A stretch of DNA of 64,000 nt from Acuticoccus kalidii (GTDB taxonomy: Bacteria > Pseudomonadota > Alphaproteobacteria > Rhizobiales > Amorphaceae), in the NCBI RefSeq assembly GCF_021556395.1, contig NZ_JAKGCS010000025.1, positions 185,799 to 249,798 on the forward strand, in the 5' to 3' direction. Positions 53,918-62,733 of this stretch are shown here, piece by piece. The position numbers and the translations under genes were made by a program. Below the pieces are notes generated by a model. That model saw nothing but the letters and a program-made list of their open reading frames with translations, searched no databases and was not told the origin of the DNA. Numbering within the stretch: position 1 is the first letter of the stretch; every line of letters begins with the position of its first letter.

Positions 53918-54685
53918 ATGAGCTCTTTACAGAACGCCCTACGCCTCCTCGCCCAATTCAGTGCCGATCGCACCGAGCTGCGTGTCACCGACCTCGCCGA
54001 GGTCCTCTCACTGCCGAAAAGCAGCGTGTCCCGACTCCTCAAGGAGCTGACCGAGGCCGGATTGGTGGAGCGGGAGGCGGGCGGGCGCGCCTTTCGGATC
54101 GGCCCGGAGCTCTTTCGGCTCGGCCATCTCTATCGTGTGCGCGTGCCGGTGCAGGAGCGGGTGGACGAGGTCTGCCAGGAGCTGTTGAAGCGATATCCGG
54201 CGACCGCCTATCTCGCGGTGTTGCGCGGTTTCGAACTCGTCGTCCTGCGCCGCCACGAAGGCTGGCACCCGGTGCGCTATATCATGGAGCCCGGCGACAC
54301 CATCCCGGCGTTCGCGACCGCCGTCGGCCGCGCCTTGCTCGCGCGCCTTCCGATGGAAACGCTCGAGGAGATCGTGCCCGATCATCTGACGCTGGACTAC
54401 CGAGATGTCGATGCGAGCCGACAGGAGATGCTCGACGAGCTGGTCGCCATCCGCGAACGCGGTTGCGCGCTGATGGACGACCGCAAGCTTCGCGTCGCCG
54501 CGATCGGCGTCGCAGTCAGCAGCGGCACGGGGCGCGATCTCGGCTTCGCGCTCTCCTTCGCGACGGAGGCGATCGCGACGGCCGACCGGATCGTGCTCGA
54601 AGAGGATCTGATGGAGGCGGCGTGGGAGATCGGCCGGCTAAGCGGCGATCCCTATTGGCAACACCGCACCGTCCGGCAGGGCTGA
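53918..54685 (+). CDS. IclR-family transcriptional regulator
   Basis: 255 aa. The N-terminal winged helix (about 5-65) includes ELRVTDLAEVLSLPKSSVSR. The C-terminal IclR effector domain (about 75-245) has DTIPAFATAVGRALLARLPM and AIGVAVSSGTGRDLGFALSF. IclR proteins sense small acids and control catabolic operons. It is divergent from the TRAP/dehydratase operon at 49077-53799, its likely target. The ribosome site is weak (GGAA close to the ATG), perhaps because an operator occupies the leader. Confidence 0.92.
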   Translation: MSSLQNALRLLAQFSADRTELRVTDLAEVLSLPKSSVSRLLKELTEAGLVEREAGGRAFRIGPELFRLGHLYRVRVPVQERVDEVCQELLKRYPATAYLAVLRGFELVVLRRHEGWHPVRYIMEPGDTIPAFATAVGRALLARLPMETLEEIVPDHLTLDYRDVDASRQEMLDELVAIRERGCALMDDRKLRVAAIGVAVSSGTGRDLGFALSFATEAIATADRIVLEEDLMEAAWEIGRLSGDPYWQHRTVRQG

Positions 54686-54726
54686 TCCCGCCGGTCGGTC
54701 TCGCGGCGCGCAGGTTGCGGCGTACC

Positions 54727-57030
54727 CTAGAGGCGGGTCTGCCCCTCGACCGCACGGGCCGCGCCGGCGGCGGCCGCCTCCTGGACGATCTCGGGACTAT
54801 AGCGATCGGCATCGGCGATCCGCACCGTCACCTCCCGGTGGGCGAAGCGGATGCCCTCCTTGTCGAAGAGCTCGCTGATCCGGGCAAGGACATGGCGGCG
54901 CGCGATGAACTGGTTGCCGGGCTCGGTCATGAACTTCACGCGCATGATCATCGCCGAATCGTCCATCTCGACGACGCCCTGCGACTTCAGCGGCGCGAGG
55001 AAGAGGGGGCCGACCTCGGGATCCTCCGACAGCTCCTGGCCGAGCTTCTTCACGAGCTTGCGCACCCGCTCGATATCGGTGCCGTAGACGATGCGCAGCG
55101 GCAGCTTCATCACCACCCAGTCGCGCGAATAGTTGGTGAGCTGCTTGATGGCGCCGAACGGGATCGTGTGCAGCGGGCCGTTGTGGTGGCGAAGCTGGAA
55201 GGAGCGCAGCGAAATCTTTTCGACCGAGCCCTTCGCGCCCCCGACATCGATATATTCGCCGCGCCGGAACGCGTCGTCGATCAGGAAGAAGGCGCCGGAG
55301 AACATATCGCGGATCAGCGTCTGCGCGCCGAAGCCGACGGCGAGGCCGATGACGCCGGCGCTGGCGAAGAGCGGCCCCACATTGAGGCCGAGCGCGGCGA
55401 GAAGCACCATCCCCGACACGGTGGCGACGGTGACGAACACCACATTGCGCAGGAGCGGCAGGAGCGTCGCAAGGCGTGAGGAACCCGGCCCCATGCCCTC
55501 CTCGGGATCACCTTCGCCGCCCGGAAGTTCGTCTTCGAGCTTCCCGTCGATCCACGTTCTGACAGACGCGTAGAACGCATAGGCGCCGAGCAGGAAGAGG
55601 ATGAGGCCGAGCCACTCGGACCCCTCGTCGGTGATTTCGAGCCGGCCCCAGATCACGAACATCGTCACCACCGCGATCACCACGGAGCCGATCCCGGCGA
55701 GGTTCTGAAACAGGCCATGCCAGCGCATCCGCCACACGGTGACGGGCTCGACGACGGCGATCGGCGCCTTCGGCTCGCCCGTCGCCTCGTCGATCTCCGG
55801 CTCGATCGTCGTTTCGCTGAGGAGCCGTGCCTGATGTGCCGCGAAGCGCCGCGCGAGCACGATGACGGCGATGCCATAAAGCGTCAGCCCGGCGAGGCCG
55901 GAGACGATCGGCACGAGAACCGGCCCGGCGCGGAACCCCTCCGAGAGAACGATATTGGTCACCGTGAGCGCGCTCGCGATCACGAGATAGGTGATGATCA
56001 GGAAGAGCCATGTGGCGGCGAAGAACTTGCGCACGCCGTTCGTCGGATAATCGGGCGCGCCGCGGATCAGGCCGCCGATCTCGACGCGGTAGATCACGAA
56101 ATAGAGGCCGAGAAGCACCGATGAGGTCAGCGAGGAGATCATGCGAACCACATCGTGGTTCTTCTCCGGCAGATGGATCCCGTTCAGCCAGATGCTGAAG
56201 CCGAGAAGCGCGACGGAGACCGCCGTCATCAGGAGGAGCGTGCGCTGCATCCGGCGGGCGGTCGCATCGTCGAGCGCGAGGAGGCGAGCGGCCGGCTTGC
56301 GGGGAAGAAACAGACTGACGAAGAAGTCCCGGAACAAGAGATACATCGTCAGCGCGATGAGCACGACGATCGTCGTCATGCGGGCCGGGCCGGGCGAGGG
56401 CACGATGAGGATGATCGCGAGGATGCCAACGCCGAGGAAAGCGAGGTCGGCGAGATAGCGCAGCGCCGTGCGCAACATGACGTAGCTGGTACGGAAGGCC
56501 GGCACCGTCTCCGCGCGCGCTTCGAGGCGGCCGAGCACGCGGTTGCCCCAGAGGCGCAGGAGCGTGCAGACGATCCCGCTCGCGAGGATCGCGACCGCGG
56601 CGAGCGGCACGGTCCAGCCGAACCATTGGAGCGTTCCGCTGCGTCCCGAACCGCGGGCGGCATCGACGATCGCGTCCGGCGTGTCCGGCAGTTCTGACAG
56701 CGTGTCGACGATCGCAAAGCGCACGGCGATGGCGGTTTCGAGGGCGCTCGCGGCGGTCGCAGCGGCGGTCTCCAACGATTCGGGATTGTCGCCCGGTTCG
56801 GCCGCGGGCTCAGTGGTGGCCGGCTCGGCGGCCGCGACGGGGGCGGTTGTCGCCGATCCGGCGTGTGGCGCGGCCGCGCTGCTCGTCGTCGCCGGTTCGG
56901 CGTTCGTCGTGGCCGAGGGTGGCGGGGCGGAGGGCTCGGTCTGCGCCCATGTGGGCGATCCCCCCAGCGCGAGGAGGACGACGACGAGGAGTAACGCGGC
57001 CGCCCGCCATCTCATGAGCGCTGCTGTCAT
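54727..57030 (-). CDS. Large MscS-family mechanosensitive channel
   Basis: 767 aa from the ATG at 57030 (AGGAG upstream). Signal peptide LMRWRAAALLLVVVLLALGG then TWAQ, followed by about 100 residues of Ala/Thr/Glu/Pro-rich low-complexity periplasmic sequence, then about 10 membrane segments. The pore helix and MscS beta domain are at the C-terminal third: ASAGVIGLAVGFGAQTLIRD, then GGAKGSVEKISLRSFQLRHH and the C-terminal alpha-beta domain. It should open on membrane tension during osmotic downshock. It is longer than E. coli MscS (286 aa) and resembles the YbdG/MscK-like large forms. Monocistronic. Confidence 0.9.
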   Translation of the reverse strand: MTAALMRWRAAALLLVVVLLALGGSPTWAQTEPSAPPPSATTNAEPATTSSAAAPHAGSATTAPVAAAEPATTEPAAEPGDNPESLETAAATAASALETAIAVRFAIVDTLSELPDTPDAIVDAARGSGRSGTLQWFGWTVPLAAVAILASGIVCTLLRLWGNRVLGRLEARAETVPAFRTSYVMLRTALRYLADLAFLGVGILAIILIVPSPGPARMTTIVVLIALTMYLLFRDFFVSLFLPRKPAARLLALDDATARRMQRTLLLMTAVSVALLGFSIWLNGIHLPEKNHDVVRMISSLTSSVLLGLYFVIYRVEIGGLIRGAPDYPTNGVRKFFAATWLFLIITYLVIASALTVTNIVLSEGFRAGPVLVPIVSGLAGLTLYGIAVIVLARRFAAHQARLLSETTIEPEIDEATGEPKAPIAVVEPVTVWRMRWHGLFQNLAGIGSVVIAVVTMFVIWGRLEITDEGSEWLGLILFLLGAYAFYASVRTWIDGKLEDELPGGEGDPEEGMGPGSSRLATLLPLLRNVVFVTVATVSGMVLLAALGLNVGPLFASAGVIGLAVGFGAQTLIRDMFSGAFFLIDDAFRRGEYIDVGGAKGSVEKISLRSFQLRHHNGPLHTIPFGAIKQLTNYSRDWVVMKLPLRIVYGTDIERVRKLVKKLGQELSEDPEVGPLFLAPLKSQGVVEMDDSAMIMRVKFMTEPGNQFIARRHVLARISELFDKEGIRFAHREVTVRIADADRYSPEIVQEAAAAGAARAVEGQTRL

Positions 57031-57469
57031 CCCCATCTCCTGAATTTCGTCTGCGGCGTGCCTGACACCAACCATTTCGTGCCGCGACGTGCCTCGTTTT
57101 CGGCGATTGCGTCCAGATAGATCGGACATCGCGATCCTTTCGCGACGTTGAAATTCTTGAAGTGAGACCCGTGCGCCTCAATTCAGCCTCGTCACGGCGC
57201 GCCGTCGCGGCCCCCGTATCCGCCAGACCGTGGACCGCCTTTCGCATCGACGGCGACGCGCCACGTCGGCAAAGACGCCCATTTCCGCTACCCTTGCCGA
57301 TGTTGAAACATTGATTCGCCGCGATCGGCGTACGCCCGTCACAGTCGGGACCAGGGTATGCCCATTTGCAGTCTCGGCGATCCGCGGGGCAAAAGAAGCG
57401 GTGCTCGGATTTCGGCCCCGCAGCGTCCGATCCCGGCCCAGACCACCATAGATCCCGCACGATCAGGAC
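57031..57469. other. Gene-free divergent region of 439 bp
   Basis: This separates the MscS-type gene from the TIGR03032-family gene, so it should hold both promoters. The only clear symmetry I see is ATGTT-GA-AACAT near 57299-57310. Short ORFs here lack ribosome sites and coding character. Confidence 0.5.
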
Positions 57470-58669
57470 ATGATGACCGATAGCCAGAACAAGGCCGCGA
57501 ACGAGACCGATCCGGCTGCCGGAGCACCGGGCGAGGTGACCCGCGAGGCGGCCGTACCGCCGCCCGCCGATGTGGCCGCGGCGACGACGCCGCAGACGCT
57601 GCTCACGAACGTCACCTGCTCGCGCGGCTTTGCACAGTGGCTGCAGCTCCACAACACGTCGCTCGCCTTCACCTCCTACCAGACGGGCCAGCTCTTCCTG
57701 GTCGGCGTGCGGCCGGACGGGGCGTTATCCCTCCATCAGCGCAATTTCGTGCGGGCGATGGGGCTCATTGGCGACCAGCAGACGCTGCTCCTCGCCGGGC
57801 TCGCGCAGATATGGCGGTTCGAGAACGCGCTCGGCCCCGATCAGCGCGCCAACGAGCATTTCGACCGGCTCTATGTCCCGCGCCGGGGGCAGACCGTCGC
57901 CGATCTCGACGCCCACGAACTCGGGATCGACAGCGCCGGGCGGCTCCTCTTCGTCAGCACGAAATATTCGTGCCTCGCGACCGACAGCGGGGTGCACTCC
58001 TTCAAGCCCGTCTGGCGTCCGCCGTTCATCTCCCGCCTCGCGCCGGAAGACCGTTGCCATCTCAACGGGCTCGCGATGGACAAGGGCGTGCCGCGTTACA
58101 TGACCTCCGTTTCCACGACCGATGTCGTCGACGGATGGCGCAATCACCGGCGCGATGGGGGCGTCGTCGTCGATGTCGAGACCGACGCGATCCTCGCCGA
58201 GGGCCTGTCGATGCCGCATTCGCCGCGGGTCTATCGCGGGGCGGTGTGGGTGCTCGATTCGGGCAACGGCTACCTGACGCGGATCGACCCGGAGAGCGGG
58301 ACGCGCGAACGGGTGGCGTTCTGTCCGGGCTTCTCGCGCGGTCTGTCCTTCCATGACGGGCACGCGCTGGTCGGCCTCTCTCTGCCGCGGCACGAAGGTG
58401 TCTTCTCCGGTCTCGCTTTGCAGGAAGAGCTCGAGGCGCGCCGCGGTGAGGCCTGGTGCGGCGTGCAGATCATCAACACGCAAAATGGCGACATCGTCGA
58501 ATGGCTGCGCCTCGAAGGGGCGGTGCGCGAGTTGTTCGACGTGCGCTTCCTGCCGGGGGTCCAATGCCCGATGGCGTTGCCGACCTTCGGGCCGGAACTT
58601 GCGAGCTTCATCACGATCGAAGCGCCGGATCGGCCGCTCTCCGAGCGCGGTTGGCATCCGCCGGGCTGA
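57470..58669 (+). CDS. TIGR03032-family protein (uncharacterised)
   Basis: 399 aa. From about residue 40 it has the TIGR03032 pattern: SRGFAQWLQLHNTSLAFTSY, RNFVRAMGLIGDQQTLLLAG, LYVPRRGQTVADLDAHELGI, CHLNGLAMDKGVPRYMTSVS and VLDSGNGYLTRIDPESGTRE. It is probably a beta-propeller-like fold. The first 40 residues are a disordered Ala/Pro linker. Function is not known for the family; some members sit in clusters with tetratricopeptide proteins. No signal peptide. A second ATG at 57473 is slightly better placed from AGGA. It stands alone between the MscS-type and amidase genes. Confidence 0.85.
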   Translation: MMTDSQNKAANETDPAAGAPGEVTREAAVPPPADVAAATTPQTLLTNVTCSRGFAQWLQLHNTSLAFTSYQTGQLFLVGVRPDGALSLHQRNFVRAMGLIGDQQTLLLAGLAQIWRFENALGPDQRANEHFDRLYVPRRGQTVADLDAHELGIDSAGRLLFVSTKYSCLATDSGVHSFKPVWRPPFISRLAPEDRCHLNGLAMDKGVPRYMTSVSTTDVVDGWRNHRRDGGVVVDVETDAILAEGLSMPHSPRVYRGAVWVLDSGNGYLTRIDPESGTRERVAFCPGFSRGLSFHDGHALVGLSLPRHEGVFSGLALQEELEARRGEAWCGVQIINTQNGDIVEWLRLEGAVRELFDVRFLPGVQCPMALPTFGPELASFITIEAPDRPLSERGWHPPG

Positions 58670-58784
58670 TCCCCGCGTCGAGATCAAAGACGAGGGCACG
58701 CCGCGGCACCGGCCGTCACCGGCGCGGGTGGGCGCTGCCCGATGAACGCGACACAAACACGAAGATCACTCAAGGGAGAATGAC

Positions 58785-59897
58785 ATGTCTCGTAGGCAAT
58801 ATTCAGCGACACGGCGTCTGCTGTCGGCCGGTCTCGCCGCGGCGATCGCGTGCGGTCCGGTCCCGGCCATGGCGTGTACCGGGATCCGCATCGTCTCGGC
58901 GGACGAGGCCGTGATCCGGGCGCGGACGATGGAGTTCGGGATCGACACGCAGTCGAACGTCATCCTGGTTCCACGCGGCTATGCCCGCACCGCAACGGCA
59001 CCGGACGGCGCCGAGGGGAAGACCTGGACCACCAAATACGCCGCGCTCGGCATGAATATTCTCAACGAGAACGTCCTCATCGACGGGCTCAACGAGAAGG
59101 GCCTTTCCGTCGGCGCCTTCTATTTCCCAGGCTATGCCGGTTACCAGGATTATGCCGCGAGCGATGCGGGCAAGGCTGTCGCGCCGTGGGAGCTCGGCAC
59201 CTACATCTTGGAGAACTTCGCCACGGTCGACGAGGTGCGCGCGGGCCTTCAGGAGATCGTCGTCCCCGCGACGGAGTATCCGGCGTGGAAGATGGTGCCG
59301 CCCCTCCATTATATCGTGATGGAGCCGTCGGGCACGGCGCTCGTGATCGAGTATGTCGACGGCACGCTCAACGTCCATGACAACCCGATCGGCGTGATCA
59401 CCAATTCGCCGAACTTCGATTGGCACATGACCAATCTGAACAATTACGTCAACATGACGCTTCAGAACGTCGAGCCGAACACGCTCGGCCCCTTGAAGGT
59501 CGACGGTTTCGGCCAGGGTACGGGCCTTCTCGGCATTCCGGGCGATTTCACGCCGCCGTCGCGTTTCGTCCGCGCGGCGATCTTCCAATACGGCGTCCTC
59601 AAGAGCGAGACGAGCGACGACGCGGTGCTCGAGGCGTTCCACATCCTCAACAATTTCGACATCCCGCGGGGTGTCGCGCGGGACGGGGAGCCGGACGCCA
59701 ACGGCAACATCACGGTCGATTACACGCAATGGACCGCCGCGTCCGACCTCGAAAATCTGCGCTATTATGTGCGGACCTACGACAACAGCGCGATCCGTTA
59801 CGTGGACCTCTCGGCCGAAACGCTGGACGCAGCCGACATCAAGGTGTGGCCGGTTGGCGGAGACGAGTCCGTCGAGCCGCTCGCGCCGGCGAAGTAG
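58785..59897 (+). CDS. Exported choloylglycine hydrolase-family (Ntn) amidase
   Basis: 370 aa with signal peptide (RLLSAGLAAAIACGPVPAMA, 11-30) and the catalytic Cys31 directly after it (MACTGIRIVS), as expected for penicillin V acylases and bile-salt hydrolases, where cleavage exposes an N-terminal Cys. Supporting motifs: VIRARTMEFG (Arg/Glu), NVLIDGLNEKGLSVGAFYFP, GVITNSPNFDWHMTNLNNYV (Asn) and PSRFVRAAIF (Arg). It hydrolyses linear amide bonds, possibly N-acyl homoserine lactones or acylated amino acids, in the periplasm. AAGGGAG lies just upstream. A hairpin follows. Confidence 0.9.
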   Translation: MSRRQYSATRRLLSAGLAAAIACGPVPAMACTGIRIVSADEAVIRARTMEFGIDTQSNVILVPRGYARTATAPDGAEGKTWTTKYAALGMNILNENVLIDGLNEKGLSVGAFYFPGYAGYQDYAASDAGKAVAPWELGTYILENFATVDEVRAGLQEIVVPATEYPAWKMVPPLHYIVMEPSGTALVIEYVDGTLNVHDNPIGVITNSPNFDWHMTNLNNYVNMTLQNVEPNTLGPLKVDGFGQGTGLLGIPGDFTPPSRFVRAAIFQYGVLKSETSDDAVLEAFHILNNFDIPRGVARDGEPDANGNITVDYTQWTAASDLENLRYYVRTYDNSAIRYVDLSAETLDAADIKVWPVGGDESVEPLAPAK

Positions 59898-60228
59898 ACC
59901 CGCGCGGTCGAACGAGCCCGCGTTCCGGCTCGCGAGGCCGGAACGCTCGCGCGGCGCGCCACTCGCAAGAGATCGCCGCGCTTTCTTCTCGTTTACCGTC
60001 ATCATGCATCGCGAGGGCGAGCCCGGGTTTGATCAGGCTCTCGACGCCGCGTCGGTGGTCAAATCGTTCGGCGGATAGGCGCTCAGGCTGCCGATCGCGG
60101 AGGCCTCGCCGTTCGCGCGGGGCCTACGGCTTCGGTAGCCGATCGGCGATCGTCATTCGCGCCGAAGCCCCAGCCACAAGTGTGCCTTGGGCTGCTTCAG
60201 TCCTGCCAGATTTTGCTGAGGATTACCG
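59898..60228. other. Gene-free stretch between the amidase gene and the tRNA fragment
   Basis: It holds the hairpin at 59920-59946. An open frame ends at 60078 with a short peptide (HREGEPGFDQALDAASVVKS, then FGG), which could be a gene remnant but is not recognised. Nothing else is supported up to the tRNA fragment. Confidence 0.4.
59920..59946 (+). terminator. Hairpin after the amidase gene
   Basis: GCGTTCCGGC and GCCGGAACGC form a perfect 10-bp stem with a 7-nt loop 22 bp after the amidase stop. No T-run follows, so it is a probable but not certain terminator. Confidence 0.55.
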
Positions 60229-60272
60229 TGGTAGCGGAGGAGGGACTCGAACCCCCGACACGCGGATTATGA
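60229..60272 (-). other. 3' fragment of a CAT-anticodon tRNA (att site)
   Basis: Read on the minus strand, 44 nt match tRNA positions 33-76: TCATAA with anticodon CAT, stem TCCGC, variable GTGTC, a T-arm GGGGG/CCCTC around TTCGAGT, acceptor CTCCGCT, A73 and CCA. The matching 5' half is missing: the bases 5' of the anticodon loop cannot pair with TCCGC. This is the displaced end of a tRNA-Met (or Ile2) gene used for integration, not a working gene. Confidence 0.82.
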
Positions 60273-60329
60273 TGCTTCGTGTTGCGTCCTATAAGTGTCT
60301 GAAAAGCATATGGAAAAACACGTTATACT

Positions 60330-60351
60330 CGCTCATGTCGCGCTCATGTCG
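60330..60351. repeat. 11-bp tandem duplication at the integrase 3' end
   Basis: CGCTCATGTCG occurs twice in direct tandem (60330-60340 and 60341-60351). The integrase stop codon lies in the second copy. It may be slippage or a small recombinase or accessory binding site next to the att core. Confidence 0.6.
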
Positions 60352-61546
60352 CGTTGCCGAGAAGCGATTTTTCCGCCGCGGCGAGCGCATCGGCCTCGTC
60401 CAATGCTGGGAACAGGTGACCGTAGCGATCCATCGTCATCGTGATCGAGGAGTGGCCAAGCCGCTCCTGAACCATCTTCGCCGAAAGCTCCAGTCCGCCG
60501 TCCACACGTCTGTTGATGGCCCACGACGCGAACCAATGCCTGAAGGCGTGCCACCCGGTGTACTTGGCGCCGAGGATCGGGTTGCCCTCCTCGTCCTTCT
60601 CGCCGGTGTCCTTCACCACCCCCGCGGCAAGCTGCGTCGCCCAAAGGCCGCGCCGCGTCATGTTGCCGAGCGACTCGACGTTGCCGGCGCCGTTCGGGAA
60701 GACGAGCCCGAGCTCGCCCTTCGGGCACGCCAGTTTCCACTCTCGCAAGGTGTTCGCGGCGAGCGGCGGCAGCGGAATCGTCCGTCGGCCGGCGCTCGAC
60801 TTCGGCGCGCCAATGGACTGATAGCGGTCGGCCCGCTGGTGGACGGCTATGCAATTCTTGGCCAGGTCAACATCCTGCCAGCGGAGGCCGCGCAGCTCCG
60901 AGGCGCGCATGCCCGTGAGTAGGGCCACGACGATGAGGGGCCTATAGCGGCCTTCCGCACCGCTGAGGATCGCGCGGACCTCTTCCATGGTGGGGATGTC
61001 CGTCCCATAGGCCAGTCGTGCTTTCTGGCGCTCCTGAACGCGCGCGCCAATGGTCCGTTGCCGGGCCATCTCCGAGACGACGTTCCGCATCACCAGGCCG
61101 CGGGCCTGAGCGTCGCCCAGGATGGCACCGAGGCTCACCGTCACCCGGCGCACCATGGTCGGCGACCGGCCAGCCGCGCGGAGCTGATCCTGGAAGGATC
61201 GCACCAGCGGCACCGTCAATTCATTCAAACGGCGATCCCCGATGAACGGCTCGATGTGGAGCGCCAGATGCTGCCGATACTGGGCGACGGTGGCGCGCTC
61301 CAGCCCGGCGTTGATGGCGCTCGTCAGCCAGCCCTTGCCTGCCTCGCGCACTGTGACGGTCGCCCGGTCCGCCACATGCACACCGTCGCCGACCTCGGTC
61401 GTGGCCCTGGCATGGAACGCGTCGGCGTCCCGCTTCCTCGCGAACGTCTTGAGCCGCCTCCGGCCCTGCGCATCGCTGTAATCCACAACCCAATTCGATT
61501 TGATCTCGCCGTTCGGTGATTTCCAGGTTCTCTTGCGGACGCTCAT
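60344..61546 (-). CDS. Tyrosine recombinase (phage-type integrase)
   Basis: 400 aa from the ATG at 61546. An N-terminal arm-binding segment (MSVRKRTWKSPNGE), a SAM-like core-binding domain (about 65-165), and a catalytic domain with Arg214 (LLTGMRASELRGL), Lys249 (GAPKSSAGRR), His333/Arg336 (WHAFRHWF), His365 (RLGHSSITMT) and Tyr375 (MDRYGH), the nucleophile. It catalyses site-specific insertion and excision. Its 3' end is 71 bp from the tRNA fragment that serves as one attachment end. An ATG three codons upstream (61555-61558 region) is a possible alternative start. Confidence 0.94.
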   Translation of the reverse strand: MSVRKRTWKSPNGEIKSNWVVDYSDAQGRRRLKTFARKRDADAFHARATTEVGDGVHVADRATVTVREAGKGWLTSAINAGLERATVAQYRQHLALHIEPFIGDRRLNELTVPLVRSFQDQLRAAGRSPTMVRRVTVSLGAILGDAQARGLVMRNVVSEMARQRTIGARVQERQKARLAYGTDIPTMEEVRAILSGAEGRYRPLIVVALLTGMRASELRGLRWQDVDLAKNCIAVHQRADRYQSIGAPKSSAGRRTIPLPPLAANTLREWKLACPKGELGLVFPNGAGNVESLGNMTRRGLWATQLAAGVVKDTGEKDEEGNPILGAKYTGWHAFRHWFASWAINRRVDGGLELSAKMVQERLGHSSITMTMDRYGHLFPALDEADALAAAEKSLLGNAT

Positions 61547-61824
61547 CATTGCTCTCAAGCGATCGTGTGCACCCCTTGTCCGTCAATGGTCACACAAGGA
61601 CAAGTCGGCATTGCATTGATCAATCGGCGCACCTGAAGTGTCGAGGTCTGTTCGAAAAGAGGCCAGCAAGTTGTGGACCGGACACTAAGTCCACGAGCGC
61701 AATCCATTGAAAATAAAGCGAAAAATAGAACGAGCCCCGGATTTTATGAGAATAACGTTCTCGCTCTGTTGCGACTATGACTCTTTCTTGGCAGGTATGT
61801 CCTCGTAGTAACGAGGAAGGCGCA
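61547..61824. promoter_or_regulatory. Divergent control region of the integrated element
   Basis: This AT-richer gap separates int from the regulator gene. It contains GAGAA-TAACG-TTCTC (61748-61762) and GTGGAC-N10-GTCCAC (61673-61694). These are operator- or arm-site-like and may control the choice between integration and element gene expression. Confidence 0.5.
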
Positions 61825-62019
61825 ATGAAGTCGATGAAGGACGATGAGTTCGATCTGGTTTGGGGTGTTGGTAACATCGCCCGCCTTATCGGACGTACGC
61901 CAAGACAGACGTTCCACTACGTGCGAAATGGGCACCTGCCCGCAAAGAAGATTGGCCGTAGGTGGGTGGCTGAAAGGTCAGCTTTGGTCCGATTTTTTCG
62001 GATGGACAGTAATGAATAG
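61825..62019 (+). CDS. AlpA/MerR-like helix-turn-helix protein (excisionase-type)
   Basis: 64 aa from the ATG at 61825, with GAGGAAGG four bases upstream. A winged-helix DNA-binding core is visible: VWGVGNIARLIGRTPRQTFH then YVRNGHLPAKKIGRRWVAER. Small proteins of this kind are excisionases or AlpA activators of integrase genes in prophages and satellites. A longer frame from 61777 is possible but lacks a ribosome site. It overlaps the next ORF by 8 nt. Confidence 0.85.
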   Translation: MKSMKDDEFDLVWGVGNIARLIGRTPRQTFHYVRNGHLPAKKIGRRWVAERSALVRFFRMDSNE

Positions 62020-62200
62020 CGGTATACCTACCGTTATGAATTTGCATAGATCAGATTGTTTCGAACAGACGGTCGGTTGGTCGGGGGCGAGGGCAAATCG
62101 ATCCCGTCTGTTGGTCCATTACGCCCGTCAGGCACCGGAACTAACCGCGAACGAAGCGTGTCTTGTCATAGGGTTGGCCAACGGCCGCCGGAGGCGCTGA
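62012..62200 (+). CDS. Small protein of the element (unrecognised)
   Basis: 62 aa. The ATG overlaps the AlpA-like gene by 8 nt, and its stop overlaps the next ATG (TGATG at 62198-62202), so it is coupled at both ends. That is the main argument that it is real. The sequence is basic toward the C-terminus (GLANGRRRR) with one possible helix (LTANEACLVIGLANG). No family is recognised; similar small ORFs are common in satellites. Confidence 0.55.
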   Translation: MNSGIPTVMNLHRSDCFEQTVGWSGARANRSRLLVHYARQAPELTANEACLVIGLANGRRRR

Positions 62201-62733
62201 TGGCGCGCCAGAACGAAAACGCCGCCCCGACCACGAGGGTCGAAGGCGGCGTCGAAGTCTCTGAAGCTCGAGAACAATACACCGCGCGTCGTTCACGCGC
62301 AAACTGCTTCGCGGGTGAGACTATGGACATGTCACATGGGGATGGAACGCTGCCGCTGTGGATTGCGGCCGATGCGCGAGCACGGCGCGAGGGGCTTGCG
62401 CCGGTGGCGGATCCACCGCCGCAGCCCGCGCCGCGGCGACCGCGCGCGCCTCGTCGCCGGCGGGTCTCTGAGCCGCTACCGACGGCGGAGGTGATTCCGA
62501 TCGGCCTCGCAAGAAATCACCGAGTTGTCGGCGACCTTGTTCGAGCAGCAGGGTTCGACAAGCCGGAGCATCGCGTCGAGGTGGCCAAAAGCCGGATCCG
62601 TGTGCTCGCCGAAGATCTCGTCAGATCTAAAGGAGTTAGCCCGGTGTTGGCCGAGCGCGAACGAATTCTGCTCACAGCTCGAGTTCTGGAATCGCTGTGG
62701 AGTCTCGATCATTCTGATGGAGGTGCTGCGTGA
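62200..62733 (+). CDS. Element protein with disordered N-terminus (unrecognised)
   Basis: 177 aa. GGAGG lies just before the ATG. The first 80 residues are low complexity, with a Pro/Arg-rich stretch (PPPQPAPRRPRAPRRRRVSE). The C-terminal 75 residues look helical and structured (EVIPIGLARNHRVVGDLVRA, then AKSRIRVLAEDLVRSKG). It overlaps the VapE-like gene by 4 nt (GTGA). It may be a DNA-binding or replication accessory factor, but I do not recognise it. Confidence 0.65.
   Translation: MARQNENAAPTTRVEGGVEVSEAREQYTARRSRANCFAGETMDMSHGDGTLPLWIAADARARREGLAPVADPPPQPAPRRPRAPRRRRVSEPLPTAEVIPIGLARNHRVVGDLVRAAGFDKPEHRVEVAKSRIRVLAEDLVRSKGVSPVLAERERILLTARVLESLWSLDHSDGGAA

Noticed and set aside
60001..60078. 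Short ORF ending at 60078 as a gene remnant
   Set aside because: It has no ribosome site and no recognised family; a remnant is possible but not supported.
60229..60272. Functional tRNA gene
   Set aside because: Only positions 33-76 are present; the D-arm, 5' acceptor and 5' anticodon stem are absent, and upstream bases cannot pair with the acceptor.
59420..60922. 500-aa plus-strand frame across the tRNA fragment and integrase
   Set aside because: It runs through the amidase gene in another frame, the tRNA fragment and the reverse of the integrase gene; no family pattern or ribosome site supports it.
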